64,000 bases of DNA from Sphingopyxis sp. (lineage in GTDB: Bacteria > Pseudomonadota > Alphaproteobacteria > Sphingomonadales > Sphingomonadaceae): the NCBI GenBank assembly GCA_017745175.1, contig JAGHZY010000011.1, forward strand, positions 31,773 to 95,772, written 5' to 3'. Position 1 is the stretch's first letter, and every line of letters starts with the position of its first letter. Under the pieces are notes generated by a model, which was not told where the DNA came from, ran no database searches, and saw only the letters and a list, made by a program, of their open reading frames with translations. A program made the translations under genes and the position numbers. This document shows positions 1 through 8,463 of this stretch, piece by piece.

Positions 1-1
1 C

Positions 2-2002
2 GCCAAGGCGGCGCGCGCCAAGCTGATGGCCCGCGCGGGCGCCGAGGACGGAAAATATGAATGGGGGCCGGGCGTCGCGAAGGAGGACCGCGCGCACGGC
101 GATGACAAGATGACCTGCTTCACCTGTCACCTGTCGTGGACGACCAGCTGCGGCGGTTGCCATTTGCCGATCGAGGCGAACTGGAAGACCAGGATGCACC
201 ATTTCGAGGGTGAGGAGACGCGCAACTTCGCGACATACAACCCGCAGGTCGCGCGCGACGAGATGTTCCAGCTCGGCCGGCACCAACTCACCAAGCCCGG
301 CGAGCCGGGTCCGAACGGCGAAGCGCGCGGCATCATCACGCCGGTCCGCTCGACCTCGGCGCTGATCCTGTCGTCGACGAACATCAACCGCGAGCGTATC
401 TATGTGCAGCAGCCGCCGATAAGCTCGGCGGGTTATTCGAGTCAGGCCTTCGCGCCGCACTTCCCGCATACGGTGCGCCGGTCCGAAACCAAGCAGTGCA
501 GCGACTGCCATCTGTCCGCCGCCGACGACAACAATGCGATCATGGCGCAGCTCAATCTGCTCGGCACCAATTTCGTCAATTTCGTCGGCCTCAACGTCTG
601 GTCGGGACTCGAAGGCGGTTTCCAGGCGACGCGCGTCACCGAATGGGACGAGCCGCAGGCGGTGATCGGCAGCTACCTCCAGAAATATGCCTATCCCGAC
701 TATTGGAAGCTGCACGTCGAGCAGAACGGGCGCGAGCTCAAAAATTGGGTGCGCGGCAAGACGTTCGACAAGAAGGGCTCGGGCGAAACGCACGCGCTCG
801 AGGAGTTCGCCAATATCGTCCAGGGGACGAGCGGGCGGGTGAACTGCCTCCAGCAGCGCGGCGAATATATGTTCGTGGCGGAAGGCAAGGGCGGCTTCCG
901 CGTCTATGACATCGCGTCGATCGGCAACAAGGGCTTCTCCGAACGCATCGTCCGCGCGCCCTTCTCGGCGCTCGGCCACGACACGCATGTGAAGACGACG
1001 AATGCGACGTGCATGGCGATCGCGACCACCCAGCCGGTCAGCGTCGCGCGCAACGAGAATATCGTGAAGAATTTCCCCGAGAATCACGAACAGGTGATGC
1101 ACGACATCTATCGTTATGCCGTGATCACCGACAGCGTCGAGGGGCTGATTCTCGTCGACATCGACACGATGGCCGACGGCGAATTCCGCAACAACAAGCT
1201 GAAGCGTGCGCTGACGTGGAACGAGGGCAATGTCCTCGCGGGCGCGCGGCACATCACGCTCGCGGGCAGCATGGCCTATGTCACCACCGACGCCGGGCTC
1301 GTCGTGCTCGACCTCGCGACCCCGCTCCAGCCCAAGATAACGGCGCAGCTGCCGCTGACCGATGCGCGCGCGAGCGCGGTGCAGTTCCGTTATCTCTGGG
1401 TTACCGATGCCGAGGGGGTGAAGCTGTTCGACGTCACCAACCTCGCGCAGCCGGTCGCGGTGCCCGCGGGCACGGTGCGGCTCGCCAACGCGCGCAAAAT
1501 CTATCTCGCGCGTACCTATATGTATGTCGCGGCGAAGGCGGACGGCCTCGTCATCGTCGATGTGACGCGCCCCGCGGCGCCGATCGTCTGGCCGGGGCTG
1601 ACCTTTGACGGCGCACTCGACGATGCCGAGGATGTGATCGTCGCGTCGACCAATGCCTCGCTCTTCGGTTACGTCGCCGACGGGCGCAACGGCATCAAGG
1701 TGCTCCAGCTCACCAGCCCCGACAATCCGGGGCTCTACGGCTTCTCGCCAAAGCCGACCCCCGAACTGATCGCGTGGGCGAAAACGCCGTCGCCGGCGCT
1801 CGCGCTGTCGAAGGGGCTCGACCGCGACCGCGCGGTCGACGAGACGGGCGGCCAGATGGCGGTGTTCGGCCGCCTCGGCTCGCGCCCCTTCACGCGGCCC
1901 GAGATGGAGAAGCTGTTCCTGAACAGCAGGGGGCTCGTCTACAAGGTCCGCGACGAGGTCGACCAGAGCGCCTGGCGCCCGCCGCTGCTGTACGCGAACT
2001 AG
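2..2002 (+). CDS. Multiheme c-type cytochrome with LVIVD-repeat domain (5'-partial)
   Basis: The reading frame is open to the left window edge, so the true start lies upstream; the first in-window ATG is at 26. Three CxxCH haem-attachment motifs are visible: CFTCH and CGGCH about 30-46 residues after that ATG, and CSDCH near residue 158. The C-terminal half (about residues 260-600) has beta-propeller-like LVIVD repeats, with recurring strings such as GLVVLDLATP, GVKLFDVTN and GLVIVDVTRP. Covalent haem implies export to the periplasm, so a signal peptide and perhaps more haems should lie upstream. The arrangement suggests an electron-transfer or surface oxidoreductase-like protein; substrate and partner cannot be told from here. 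It is convergent with rsh. Confidence 0.82.
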   Translation, partial: AKAARAKLMARAGAEDGKYEWGPGVAKEDRAHGDDKMTCFTCHLSWTTSCGGCHLPIEANWKTRMHHFEGEETRNFATYNPQVARDEMFQLGRHQLTKPGEPGPNGEARGIITPVRSTSALILSSTNINRERIYVQQPPISSAGYSSQAFAPHFPHTVRRSETKQCSDCHLSAADDNNAIMAQLNLLGTNFVNFVGLNVWSGLEGGFQATRVTEWDEPQAVIGSYLQKYAYPDYWKLHVEQNGRELKNWVRGKTFDKKGSGETHALEEFANIVQGTSGRVNCLQQRGEYMFVAEGKGGFRVYDIASIGNKGFSERIVRAPFSALGHDTHVKTTNATCMAIATTQPVSVARNENIVKNFPENHEQVMHDIYRYAVITDSVEGLILVDIDTMADGEFRNNKLKRALTWNEGNVLAGARHITLAGSMAYVTTDAGLVVLDLATPLQPKITAQLPLTDARASAVQFRYLWVTDAEGVKLFDVTNLAQPVAVPAGTVRLANARKIYLARTYMYVAAKADGLVIVDVTRPAAPIVWPGLTFDGALDDAEDVIVASTNASLFGYVADGRNGIKVLQLTSPDNPGLYGFSPKPTPELIAWAKTPSPALALSKGLDRDRAVDETGGQMAVFGRLGSRPFTRPEMEKLFLNSRGLVYKVRDEVDQSAWRPPLLYAN

Positions 2003-2011
2003 AGTCACTTT

Positions 2012-2092
2012 CCCGTTCGCATCGAGCGAAGTCGAGATGCCCGAAGACGTGCGCTGGCGATGGGTGTCCCGACTTCGCTCGACACGAACGGG
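2012..2092. repeat. Imperfect inverted repeat between convergent genes (REP-like)
   Basis: Arms 2012-2034 and 2070-2092 match at 21 of 23 positions when one is reverse complemented. The core is TCGAGCGAAGTCG. The element fills the gap between the convergent cytochrome and rsh genes. It resembles dispersed palindromic elements found in sphingomonad genomes (a recollection, not tested here) and could also act as a bidirectional terminator. Confidence 0.75.
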
Positions 2093-2107
2093 TCTGGCGT
2101 TTGCCCG

Positions 2108-4201
2108 TTAAAGCCGCTCGGCCTGCACCACGCTGTCGGAGGCGCGCAGCGCCGACAAGATGCGCATCACATGCTGGACGTCGCGCACCTCGACGACGAC
2201 GTCATAGGTGTGAAAGCCGCCTTCGCGGTTCGACAGGCGCAAATTGGTGATGTTCGCCGAATTGGCGGCAAGGATACCCGACATTTCGGCGAGCGTTCCC
2301 GGCTCGTTGAGGATCACGATACACAGCCGCGCGTTGCCGCCCTCGCTGTCTTCCTGCCAGCGCAGGTCGATCCAGTCGGCATCGATCCCGTCGGCGAGCT
2401 TCGGACAGTCGATGACATGCACCTCGATCCCCTCGCCGGGGCGCGACAGGCCGACGATGCGGTCGCCCGGTACGGGGTGGCAGCAATCGGCGAGCTGATA
2501 GGCGACGCCGGGCGTCAGTCCCGCAATCGATACCGCTGCGCCCTGCACGAGCTTGCCGGGCTTGGTCTTCATCTCGGCGGTGATGCCGGGGACGAGCGCC
2601 TCGAGCACCGCATTGTCGGTCAGGCGCTGCTTGGCGATCGCGACATAGAGCGCGGCGTCGTCGTCGAGCTTGAGCCGGGTCAGCGCCGCGGCGCGCGCCT
2701 TGTCGCCGACCTTGTTGGGCAGCCGCGCCACGATCTCGTCGTACATCTTGCGCCCGAGCGCGGCGAGCTCGACCTTTTCCTTCGAGCGGACATGGCGGCG
2801 GATCGCTGCGCGCGCCTTGCCGGTGACCGCGAAACCGAGCCACGCGGGCTGCGGCGTCTGCTTGTCCGACGACAGGATCTCGACGGTGTCGCCGTTTGCG
2901 AGCTGGGTGCGCAGCGGCACGAGACGGCCGTTGACCTTGGCGCCGACGGTGCGGTCGCCGAGCCCGGTGTGGACGGCGTAGGCGAAATCGACCGGGGTCG
3001 CGCCCTTGGGGAGCTGATGCAGGCTGCCCTTCGGGGTGAAGGCGAAGATGCGATCCTGATACATCGCGATGCGCGTGTTCTCGAGAAACTCTTCGGGATC
3101 GTGCGTCTGTTCGAGGATTTCGATGAGGTCGCGAATCCACCCTGCTTGCCCGTCGGGGCTGCCGCCGCCCTGTTTGTACGCCCAGTGCGCGGCGAGGCCG
3201 AATTCGGACTGCTGGTGCATGCCAAGGCTGCGGATCTGGATTTCGATCCGCATATTCTGCTGGTGCATGATCGTCGTGTGGAGCGACTTGTAGCCGTTGC
3301 GCTTCGGCGTCGAGATATAGTCCTTGAAGCGGCCGGGGACCATTTTCCACTTGCGGTGCAGGATGCCCAGCGCCGCATAGCAGTCGGCGTCGGTCGGGGT
3401 GATGATGCGGAAGGCGATGATGTCGGTCACCTGTTCGAAGCTGACGTGGCGCTCCTGCATCTTGCGCCAGATCGAATAGGGGTGCTTCTCGCGCCCCGAC
3501 ACCTCGGCCTCGATCCCGTTCTTCGCGAGCAAATCCCTGAACTCGCGGCTGATCGCGGCGACCTTGTCCTTGCCGCCCGCGGTCAGCTTGGCGAGGCGGC
3601 CGGTGATCGTCGCATAGGCTTCGGGTTCGAGCTCGCTGAACGCGAGAAGCTGCATCTCGCGCATATATTCATACATGCCGATCCGCTCGGCGAGCGGGGC
3701 ATAGATGTCCATCGTCTCCTTCGCGATGCGGCGGCGCTTCTCCGGGTTCTTGATGAAGTGCAGCGTCCGCATGTTGTGGAGCCGGTCGGCGAGCTTGACC
3801 AGCAGCACGCGGATGTCGTCCGACATGGCGAGCAGGAATTTGCGCAGATTCTCCGCCGCGCGCTCATTCTCGGTCTGCGCCTCGATCTTGCTGAGTTTCG
3901 TGACGCCGTCGACGAGCCGGCCGACATCGCTGCCGAACAGCCGCTCGATTTCCTCGGGCGTCGTCAGCGTATCCTCGAGCGTGTCGTGGAGCAGCGCGGT
4001 GACGATCGTCTCGCTGTCGAGGTGAAGGTCGGTCAAGATGCCCGCGACTTCGACCGGATGGCTGAAATAGGGATCGCCCGACGCGCGTTTCTGGCTGCCG
4101 TGCTTCTGCACGGTGAACACATAGGCGCGGTTGAGCAGCGCCTCGTCGACGTCGGGATCATAAGCGCGTACGCGCTCGACAAGTTCATATTGCCTTAACA
4201 T
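2108..4201 (-). CDS. rsh: Bifunctional (p)ppGpp synthetase/hydrolase (RelA/SpoT homologue)
   Basis: This long-form RSH enzyme makes and degrades the stringent-response alarmone. The N-terminal HD hydrolase domain has HPVEVAG near residue 48 and LLHDTLEDT near 70-78, with the HD and ED pairs intact, so hydrolase activity is expected. The synthetase domain follows at about 235-310 (GREKHPYSIWRKM, RNGYKSLHTT). A TGS domain lies at about 385-450, and an ACT domain forms the C-terminus (about 620-697). I chose the ATG at 4201 because GGAAACG lies just upstream; a TTG at 4210 would add three residues. At about 697 aa the length is typical of the single alphaproteobacterial Rsh. A hairpin at 4311-4342 separates it from the upstream gene on the same strand. 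Confidence 0.97.
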   Translation of the reverse strand: MLRQYELVERVRAYDPDVDEALLNRAYVFTVQKHGSQKRASGDPYFSHPVEVAGILTDLHLDSETIVTALLHDTLEDTLTTPEEIERLFGSDVGRLVDGVTKLSKIEAQTENERAAENLRKFLLAMSDDIRVLLVKLADRLHNMRTLHFIKNPEKRRRIAKETMDIYAPLAERIGMYEYMREMQLLAFSELEPEAYATITGRLAKLTAGGKDKVAAISREFRDLLAKNGIEAEVSGREKHPYSIWRKMQERHVSFEQVTDIIAFRIITPTDADCYAALGILHRKWKMVPGRFKDYISTPKRNGYKSLHTTIMHQQNMRIEIQIRSLGMHQQSEFGLAAHWAYKQGGGSPDGQAGWIRDLIEILEQTHDPEEFLENTRIAMYQDRIFAFTPKGSLHQLPKGATPVDFAYAVHTGLGDRTVGAKVNGRLVPLRTQLANGDTVEILSSDKQTPQPAWLGFAVTGKARAAIRRHVRSKEKVELAALGRKMYDEIVARLPNKVGDKARAAALTRLKLDDDAALYVAIAKQRLTDNAVLEALVPGITAEMKTKPGKLVQGAAVSIAGLTPGVAYQLADCCHPVPGDRIVGLSRPGEGIEVHVIDCPKLADGIDADWIDLRWQEDSEGGNARLCIVILNEPGTLAEMSGILAANSANITNLRLSNREGGFHTYDVVVEVRDVQHVMRILSALRASDSVVQAERL

Positions 4202-4310
4202 CGTTTCCAATGTCGTTCATGCGAGCAATATTGCAATGCGAAATTTGCTTGCGCCGAACCGCCGGGCCTCGGCAATTTTGATAAGCTCGATTGGAAGCTT
4301 CGTTCGCGCA

Positions 4311-4342
4311 GGGCCGCCGTACCGGTCAGGGTATGGCGGCCC
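4311..4342 (-). terminator. GC-rich stem-loop downstream of the CC_3452-like gene
   Basis: Arms 4311-4323 and 4330-4342 pair over 13 bp with one G-U or mismatch position and a 6-nt loop. It begins about 15 bp after the stop of the minus-strand gene at 4357, a normal place for a terminator. No clear T-run follows on the minus strand, so it may be only a weak terminator or an mRNA 3'-end structure. Confidence 0.5.
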
Positions 4343-4356
4343 GATGTTTTCGGCGG

Positions 4357-4686
4357 TTACTTCGCGGCGTTGCAGCGCGCGAGGTCTTCGGCTTCGAGCG
4401 CCTTGCCGCCCGCGGTGAAGCTGGTCACCGGGCCGGCCTTCTTGACGAGCGCCGAACACATGATCAGCGGACGGCTCGTTCCCTGTCCGGCGAGGCAGCT
4501 CGTGCCCTTGCACGCCCAGACGATGTCGCGTGCGACAAAGCGCGCTTCGGGTGCGGGGCTTGCGAGTTCGGCGCTATAAAAGGCGCCGCCGGCCGCGGTC
4601 GCTGTGGCGGGAACGAGGGCGCCGATCAGCGCGGCGCCGGCGAGCGCGAACGACGCGACGAGGGGAGAAAGCTTGAATTCGGGCAT
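4357..4686 (-). CDS. CC_3452-like small secreted protein
   Basis: This 109-aa protein has a clear Sec signal peptide (positive start, hydrophobic SFALAGAALIGALVP, cleavage near ATATA-AG). The mature part has the pattern RFVARDIVWAC, GTSRPLIMCSALV and GPVTSFTAGGKALE, which I recognise from short CC_3452-family proteins of unknown function in Caulobacter and sphingomonads. Four cysteines in the mature part could form two disulfides. The ATG at 4686 is chosen because AGGAGG lies six to seven bases upstream; a longer frame from 4731 has no such site. It is divergent from the HxlR regulator, so the two may share the 4687-4811 promoter region. Function is unknown. Confidence 0.85.
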   Translation of the reverse strand: MPEFKLSPLVASFALAGAALIGALVPATATAAGGAFYSAELASPAPEARFVARDIVWACKGTSCLAGQGTSRPLIMCSALVKKAGPVTSFTAGGKALEAEDLARCNAAK

Positions 4687-4811
4687 CTGGACCTCCTGTT
4701 TTTGCGCAACCACAAGGTCGCGGAACGCCACCTAGCGTTTGAGTTGCGAAATGCAACGGAGGCCCTATATTTTTTTGGCGCATGGGGCGATTTTACGTTA
4801 GGGCATTGGTC

Positions 4812-5330
4812 ATGGGAAAATTACGCGAACTTCTGAACGATCTCGACGGGGGCAATTGCGCCCTGCCGCTGGCTCTCGAGGCAATGGGCGAGCGATGGTC
4901 GTTCATGATCCTTCGCGCGGCCTTCAACGGCGTCCATCATTTCGAGGAGTTCCAGCAGGAACTGAATATCGCGCGCAACATATTGTCGAACCGGCTGTCG
5001 CGACTGGTCGATCATGGCATCATGGCGCGCGAGGTGATGGCCGAGGACCGGCGCAAGGTGCGCTACCAGCTCACCGAAAAGGGTATCGAGCTGCTGCCGG
5101 CGATGATCGCGCTCCGCCAGTGGGGCGAAAAATGGGGCGCGGGCGTTCCTTCGACCCCGGTGCTCGTCGATGCGCGCGACGAACAGCCGATCGGTCCGGT
5201 CACGCTGACCGCGCACGACGGCCGGGTGATCGGCTACAAGGAATTGCTCTGGAAGCACCGCTCCGAACTGCAGCCGCTGGGGCAGGCGCGCATTCGCGCC
5301 GAAAATCCCGCGGCGGTCGCGGCGGAATGA
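4812..5330 (+). CDS. HxlR-family winged-helix transcriptional regulator
   Basis: The 172-aa protein carries a MarR/HxlR-type winged helix across about residues 15-105: NCALPLALEAMGERWSF, FEEFQQELNIARNILSNRL (recognition helix region) and a DRRKVRYQLTEKG wing. The N-terminal Cys in NC, often used for redox or electrophile sensing in HxlR proteins, is present. An ATG at 4782 would add ten residues; 4812 gives the usual HxlR N-terminus. The C-terminal ~70 residues are an extension beyond the minimal family. It is divergent from the CC_3452-like gene, a plausible target. The inducer is unknown. Confidence 0.85.
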   Translation: MGKLRELLNDLDGGNCALPLALEAMGERWSFMILRAAFNGVHHFEEFQQELNIARNILSNRLSRLVDHGIMAREVMAEDRRKVRYQLTEKGIELLPAMIALRQWGEKWGAGVPSTPVLVDARDEQPIGPVTLTAHDGRVIGYKELLWKHRSELQPLGQARIRAENPAAVAAE

Positions 5331-5392
5331 TCGGCGACCCTGCTTTTCGATCCCGCGCGCGCGGCCGCTGACCTTCGACCATACGGACCTTC

Positions 5393-6517
5393 ATGCCGCT
5401 GTTTCGCCTGACTTCGCCCGGCCCCTTTTTCGACAACAAGGTCCGGGCTTTCTGGAATCTGCAGATATTGGGCTGGGCCGCGTGGCTCGGGCTGCGCGGG
5501 ATATCGGGGCTCGCCAACGGCCAGTCCTTCACTTTCCTGATCCCGCAGACGATTTCGGCGATCACCGGCTTCTCGCTCTCGCTGATCCTGTCGGTCTGCT
5601 ATCGTTCGCTGATCAATCGCCGGCCGCTCCTGATGTGGGGCGTCAGCTTCGGTCTCGCGGGCGTTGCGACGGCGCTCTGGGCCTTCATCGACGCGTGGGT
5701 CGCGCAGATCCAGAACCCGGCGAGCGAGGCGGGTTTCACGAGCCTGTTGCTCGGCGCCATGTATATCGACGCGACCTCGCTTGCGGCGTGGTCGGCACTC
5801 TATTTCGCGATCAACTATTTCCTCCAGCTCGAGGAACAGAATGACCGCGTTATCCGGCTGGAAGCGCAGGCGGCGTCGGCGCAACTCGCAATGCTGCGCT
5901 ATCAGCTCAACCCGCATTTCCTGTTCAACACGCTGAACAGCATTTCGACGCTCGTGCTGCTCAAGCAGGCCGAGCCCGCCAATGCGATGCTGTCGCGCCT
6001 CTCGGCCTTTCTTCGCTACACGCTGGCAAACGAGCCGACCGCGCAGGTGACGCTGGCGCAGGAAATCGAGACGCTGAAGCTCTATCTCGACATCGAGAAA
6101 ATGCGTTTCGAGGAACGGTTGCGCCCGCATTTCGCGATCGATCCCGCCGTCTCGCGCGCGCGTCTGCCCTCGCTTCTGCTCCAGCCCCTGATCGAAAATG
6201 CGATCAAATATGCGGTGACGCCGCAGGAGGAAGGCGCCGATATCACCATTTCCGCACAGCTGGCCGGTCAAAATGTTCGCATCACCGTGTCCGACACCGG
6301 CGCGGGATTGTCAGCGGAAACGACGGACCCCACCACTGGCCTTGCAACGGAATCGACCGGTGTGGGTTTAGCCAACATCAGGGACCGGTTGGCGCAGGCT
6401 TTTGGCGACCAGCACCGGTTCGACGTCCATATGGGCGCTGAGGGCGGGTTCACGGTGGTTATCGAGTTTCCGTTCCAGCCCGACGGGCAAATGACGATTG
6501 GAACCGAGAGAATATGA
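5393..6517 (+). CDS. LytS/YehU-type sensor histidine kinase
   Basis: This 374-aa membrane kinase has about four N-terminal transmembrane segments between residues 20 and 145. A short coiled linker (LEEQNDRVIRLEAQ) leads to the His_kinase domain, with phosphoacceptor H175 in LNPHFLFNTLNSIS. The ATPase domain follows (LLLQPLIENAIKYA, DTGAGL, GVGLANIRDRL). No periplasmic sensor domain is visible, so the stimulus is probably sensed within the membrane. The last codons overlap the response-regulator start by 4 bp, so the two are translationally coupled. The family normally pairs with LytTR regulators, as here. Confidence 0.93.
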   Translation: MPLFRLTSPGPFFDNKVRAFWNLQILGWAAWLGLRGISGLANGQSFTFLIPQTISAITGFSLSLILSVCYRSLINRRPLLMWGVSFGLAGVATALWAFIDAWVAQIQNPASEAGFTSLLLGAMYIDATSLAAWSALYFAINYFLQLEEQNDRVIRLEAQAASAQLAMLRYQLNPHFLFNTLNSISTLVLLKQAEPANAMLSRLSAFLRYTLANEPTAQVTLAQEIETLKLYLDIEKMRFEERLRPHFAIDPAVSRARLPSLLLQPLIENAIKYAVTPQEEGADITISAQLAGQNVRITVSDTGAGLSAETTDPTTGLATESTGVGLANIRDRLAQAFGDQHRFDVHMGAEGGFTVVIEFPFQPDGQMTIGTERI

Positions 6518-7320
6518 CGATCAGAACCATCCTGGTGGATGACGAAAAATTGGCGACCCAGGGCCTGCAACTGCGGCTCGAACCGCACACGGATGTCGAA
6601 ATCGTCGACACCGCCCAGAATGGCCGCGAAGCCATCAGAAAGATCAAGACGCACAAGCCCGACCTCGTCTTCCTCGACATCCAGATGCCGGGGTTCGACG
6701 GCTTTTCGGTGATCCAGGGATTGATGGAGGTCGAGCCGCCGCTCGTCGTCTTCGTCACCGCCTATTCGGACCATGCGATCCGCGCCTTCGAGGCGCAGGC
6801 GGTCGATTATCTGGTCAAGCCGGTCGAGCCCGAGCGGCTCGCCGACGCGCTCGATCGCGTGCGCCAGCGCCTCGCCGAAAAGCGCGGCGCCGCCGAAGTC
6901 GAGCGCCTCAAGACCGTGCTCGCCGAAGTCGCACCCGAAGCGGTCGAGGATTATGATGCCGAGGTCGCACCCGACGCGCATGCCGCCGACCGCTATGAAA
7001 AGATGATCAATATCAAGGATCGCGGCCAGATCTTCCGCGTCGATGTCGACAGCATCGAACGTATCGACGCCGCGGGCGATTATATGTGCATCTACACCGC
7101 CGACAATTCGCTGATCCTGCGCGAAACGATGAAGGATCTCGAAAAGCGGCTCGACCCGCGCAACTTCCAGCGTGTGCATCGCTCGACGATCGTGAACCTC
7201 TCGCAGGTGAAGCAGGTCAAGCCGCATACCAACGGCGAATGCTTCCTCGTGCTCGGGTCGGGCGCGCAAGTGAAGGTCAGCCGCAGCTATCGCGATGTGG
7301 TGGCAAGGTTCGTGCACTGA
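6514..7320 (+). CDS. LytTR-family response regulator
   Basis: The 268-aa protein has an N-terminal receiver domain with phosphoacceptor D55 in VFLDIQMPGFDG, the conserved Thr/Ser region VFVTAYSDHA and Lys in DYLVKPVEPERL. The C-terminal LytTR DNA-binding domain spans about residues 165-262 (IERIDAAGDYMCIY, FQRVHRSTIVNL, VSRSYRDVV). The start overlaps the kinase stop (ATGA). Target promoters are not evident in the window. It is convergent with ribA across a palindromic repeat. Confidence 0.95.
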   Translation: MTIRTILVDDEKLATQGLQLRLEPHTDVEIVDTAQNGREAIRKIKTHKPDLVFLDIQMPGFDGFSVIQGLMEVEPPLVVFVTAYSDHAIRAFEAQAVDYLVKPVEPERLADALDRVRQRLAEKRGAAEVERLKTVLAEVAPEAVEDYDAEVAPDAHAADRYEKMINIKDRGQIFRVDVDSIERIDAAGDYMCIYTADNSLILRETMKDLEKRLDPRNFQRVHRSTIVNLSQVKQVKPHTNGECFLVLGSGAQVKVSRSYRDVVARFVH

Positions 7321-7327
7321 AATGAAA

Positions 7328-7405
7328 CGTCGCCCCCGCGAAGGCTGGGGCCGCTGGCTACCCCGGTTGAGGCCGATAGTGGCCCCTGCCTTTGCAGGGG
7401 CGACG
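7328..7405. repeat. REP-like inverted repeat between lytTR and ribA
   Basis: Arms 7328-7352 and 7381-7405 match at 22 of 25 positions after reverse complementing (core CGTCGCCCC..GCGAAGGC). The repeat fills the gap between two convergent genes almost exactly and could terminate both. It shares the GCGAAGG core with the element at 10426-10503. Confidence 0.75.
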
Positions 7406-7407
7406 CG

Positions 7408-8463
7408 TTATAGCTGGTGCCCCGTGCGGTCGCGCTTCGTCGCCAGATACTGCTCGTTATATTTGTTCGTCGGCAGCGCGAGCGGAATCCGCTCGACGAC
7501 CTCGACGCCTTCCTTCTCGAGCCGGGCGACCTTTTCGGGGTTGTTCGTCATCAACCGGATGCGCGGGATGTTCAGCAATTCCAGCATCCGTCCGGCGATC
7601 GCGAAGTCGCGCGCCTCGACCGGGAAGCCGAGCCGCAGGTTCGCGTCGACCGTGTCATAACCCTGATCCTGCAGCGCATAGGCGCGCAGCTTGTTGACGA
7701 GGCCGATCCCGCGGCCCTCCTGCCTGAGATACAGCAATACGCCCCACGGTGCGTCGGCCATCGCGTGGAGCGCGGCGTGGAGCTGCGGTCCGCAGTCGCA
7801 TTTGAGGCTGCCGAGCACGTCGCCGGTCAGACATTCGCTGTGCAGCCGCACGACCGGCGGATTGCCATCGCGTTTTCCGATGACGAGTGCGACATGGTCC
7901 GACGTCTCGTCGGGCGAGCGGAAGGCGACGATCTCGGCGCTCTCGCTCGCCTCGACCGGCAGGCGCGCGCGCGCCGCGATTTCGAGGCGTGCGGGATCGA
8001 GCAGCGCGGCCACATCGTCCGCGGCGCAGGAGGTTTCGGTATCGCCCGCGGCCTCGCGCACGAAAAAAGCAGGCAGCAGCCCCGCGTGGCGGGCCATCGT
8101 CATGGCGGCGGACGCCGCCGTTTCGCCGCCGGTCGCCACGGTCCGAAACGGTCCCTTGAGCGGATTCGCGAGGTCGAGCGCGGGGTCGGCGATCGCGAGC
8201 GCGGCGGCAACGCTATCCGCCGCATTCGCCAGCCGTACGGGGCCCGGTGTCGCGGCGGCGCGCTGGTTGGTGAGCTTGAGCGTGACGGCGCGCTCGCCCG
8301 ACAGCAGCACATCGCGGCTGGCGAAGCCGGCGAGCGCTGCGTCGCGGGCGCTTTCGACCGCGAGCAGATCGAGTGCGCCGTCGCGGCCTTCGACACGGAA
8401 CGGCCAGCCGCGGCGCAGCGCGTCGATGGCACGCGCCGCCTTCCGGGCGCCGCTATCGCTCAA
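7408..8463 (-). CDS. ribA: GTP cyclohydrolase II
   Basis: This enzyme opens the GTP imidazole ring in the first step of riboflavin synthesis. The C-terminal domain (about residues 175-351) has the zinc site HSECLTGDVLGSLKCDCG, with C211, C222 and C224, and the catalytic RQEGRGIG at 248-254. The N-terminal ~165 residues occupy the place of a DHBP-synthase (RibB) domain but show none of its acidic catalytic motifs that I can find, so this half is probably degenerate. I place the start at a TTG whose TTGA overlaps the stop of the exonuclease gene; the open frame continues further upstream but there only as a shadow of that gene. The TTG start is an inference. Confidence 0.92.
   Translation of the reverse strand: MSDSGARKAARAIDALRRGWPFRVEGRDGALDLLAVESARDAALAGFASRDVLLSGERAVTLKLTNQRAAATPGPVRLANAADSVAAALAIADPALDLANPLKGPFRTVATGGETAASAAMTMARHAGLLPAFFVREAAGDTETSCAADDVAALLDPARLEIAARARLPVEASESAEIVAFRSPDETSDHVALVIGKRDGNPPVVRLHSECLTGDVLGSLKCDCGPQLHAALHAMADAPWGVLLYLRQEGRGIGLVNKLRAYALQDQGYDTVDANLRLGFPVEARDFAIAGRMLELLNIPRIRLMTNNPEKVARLEKEGVEVVERIPLALPTNKYNEQYLATKRDRTGHQL

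Noticed and set aside
2060..4198. 712-codon plus-strand open frame
   Set aside because: It is the antisense shadow of rsh, whose domains are clear on the minus strand.
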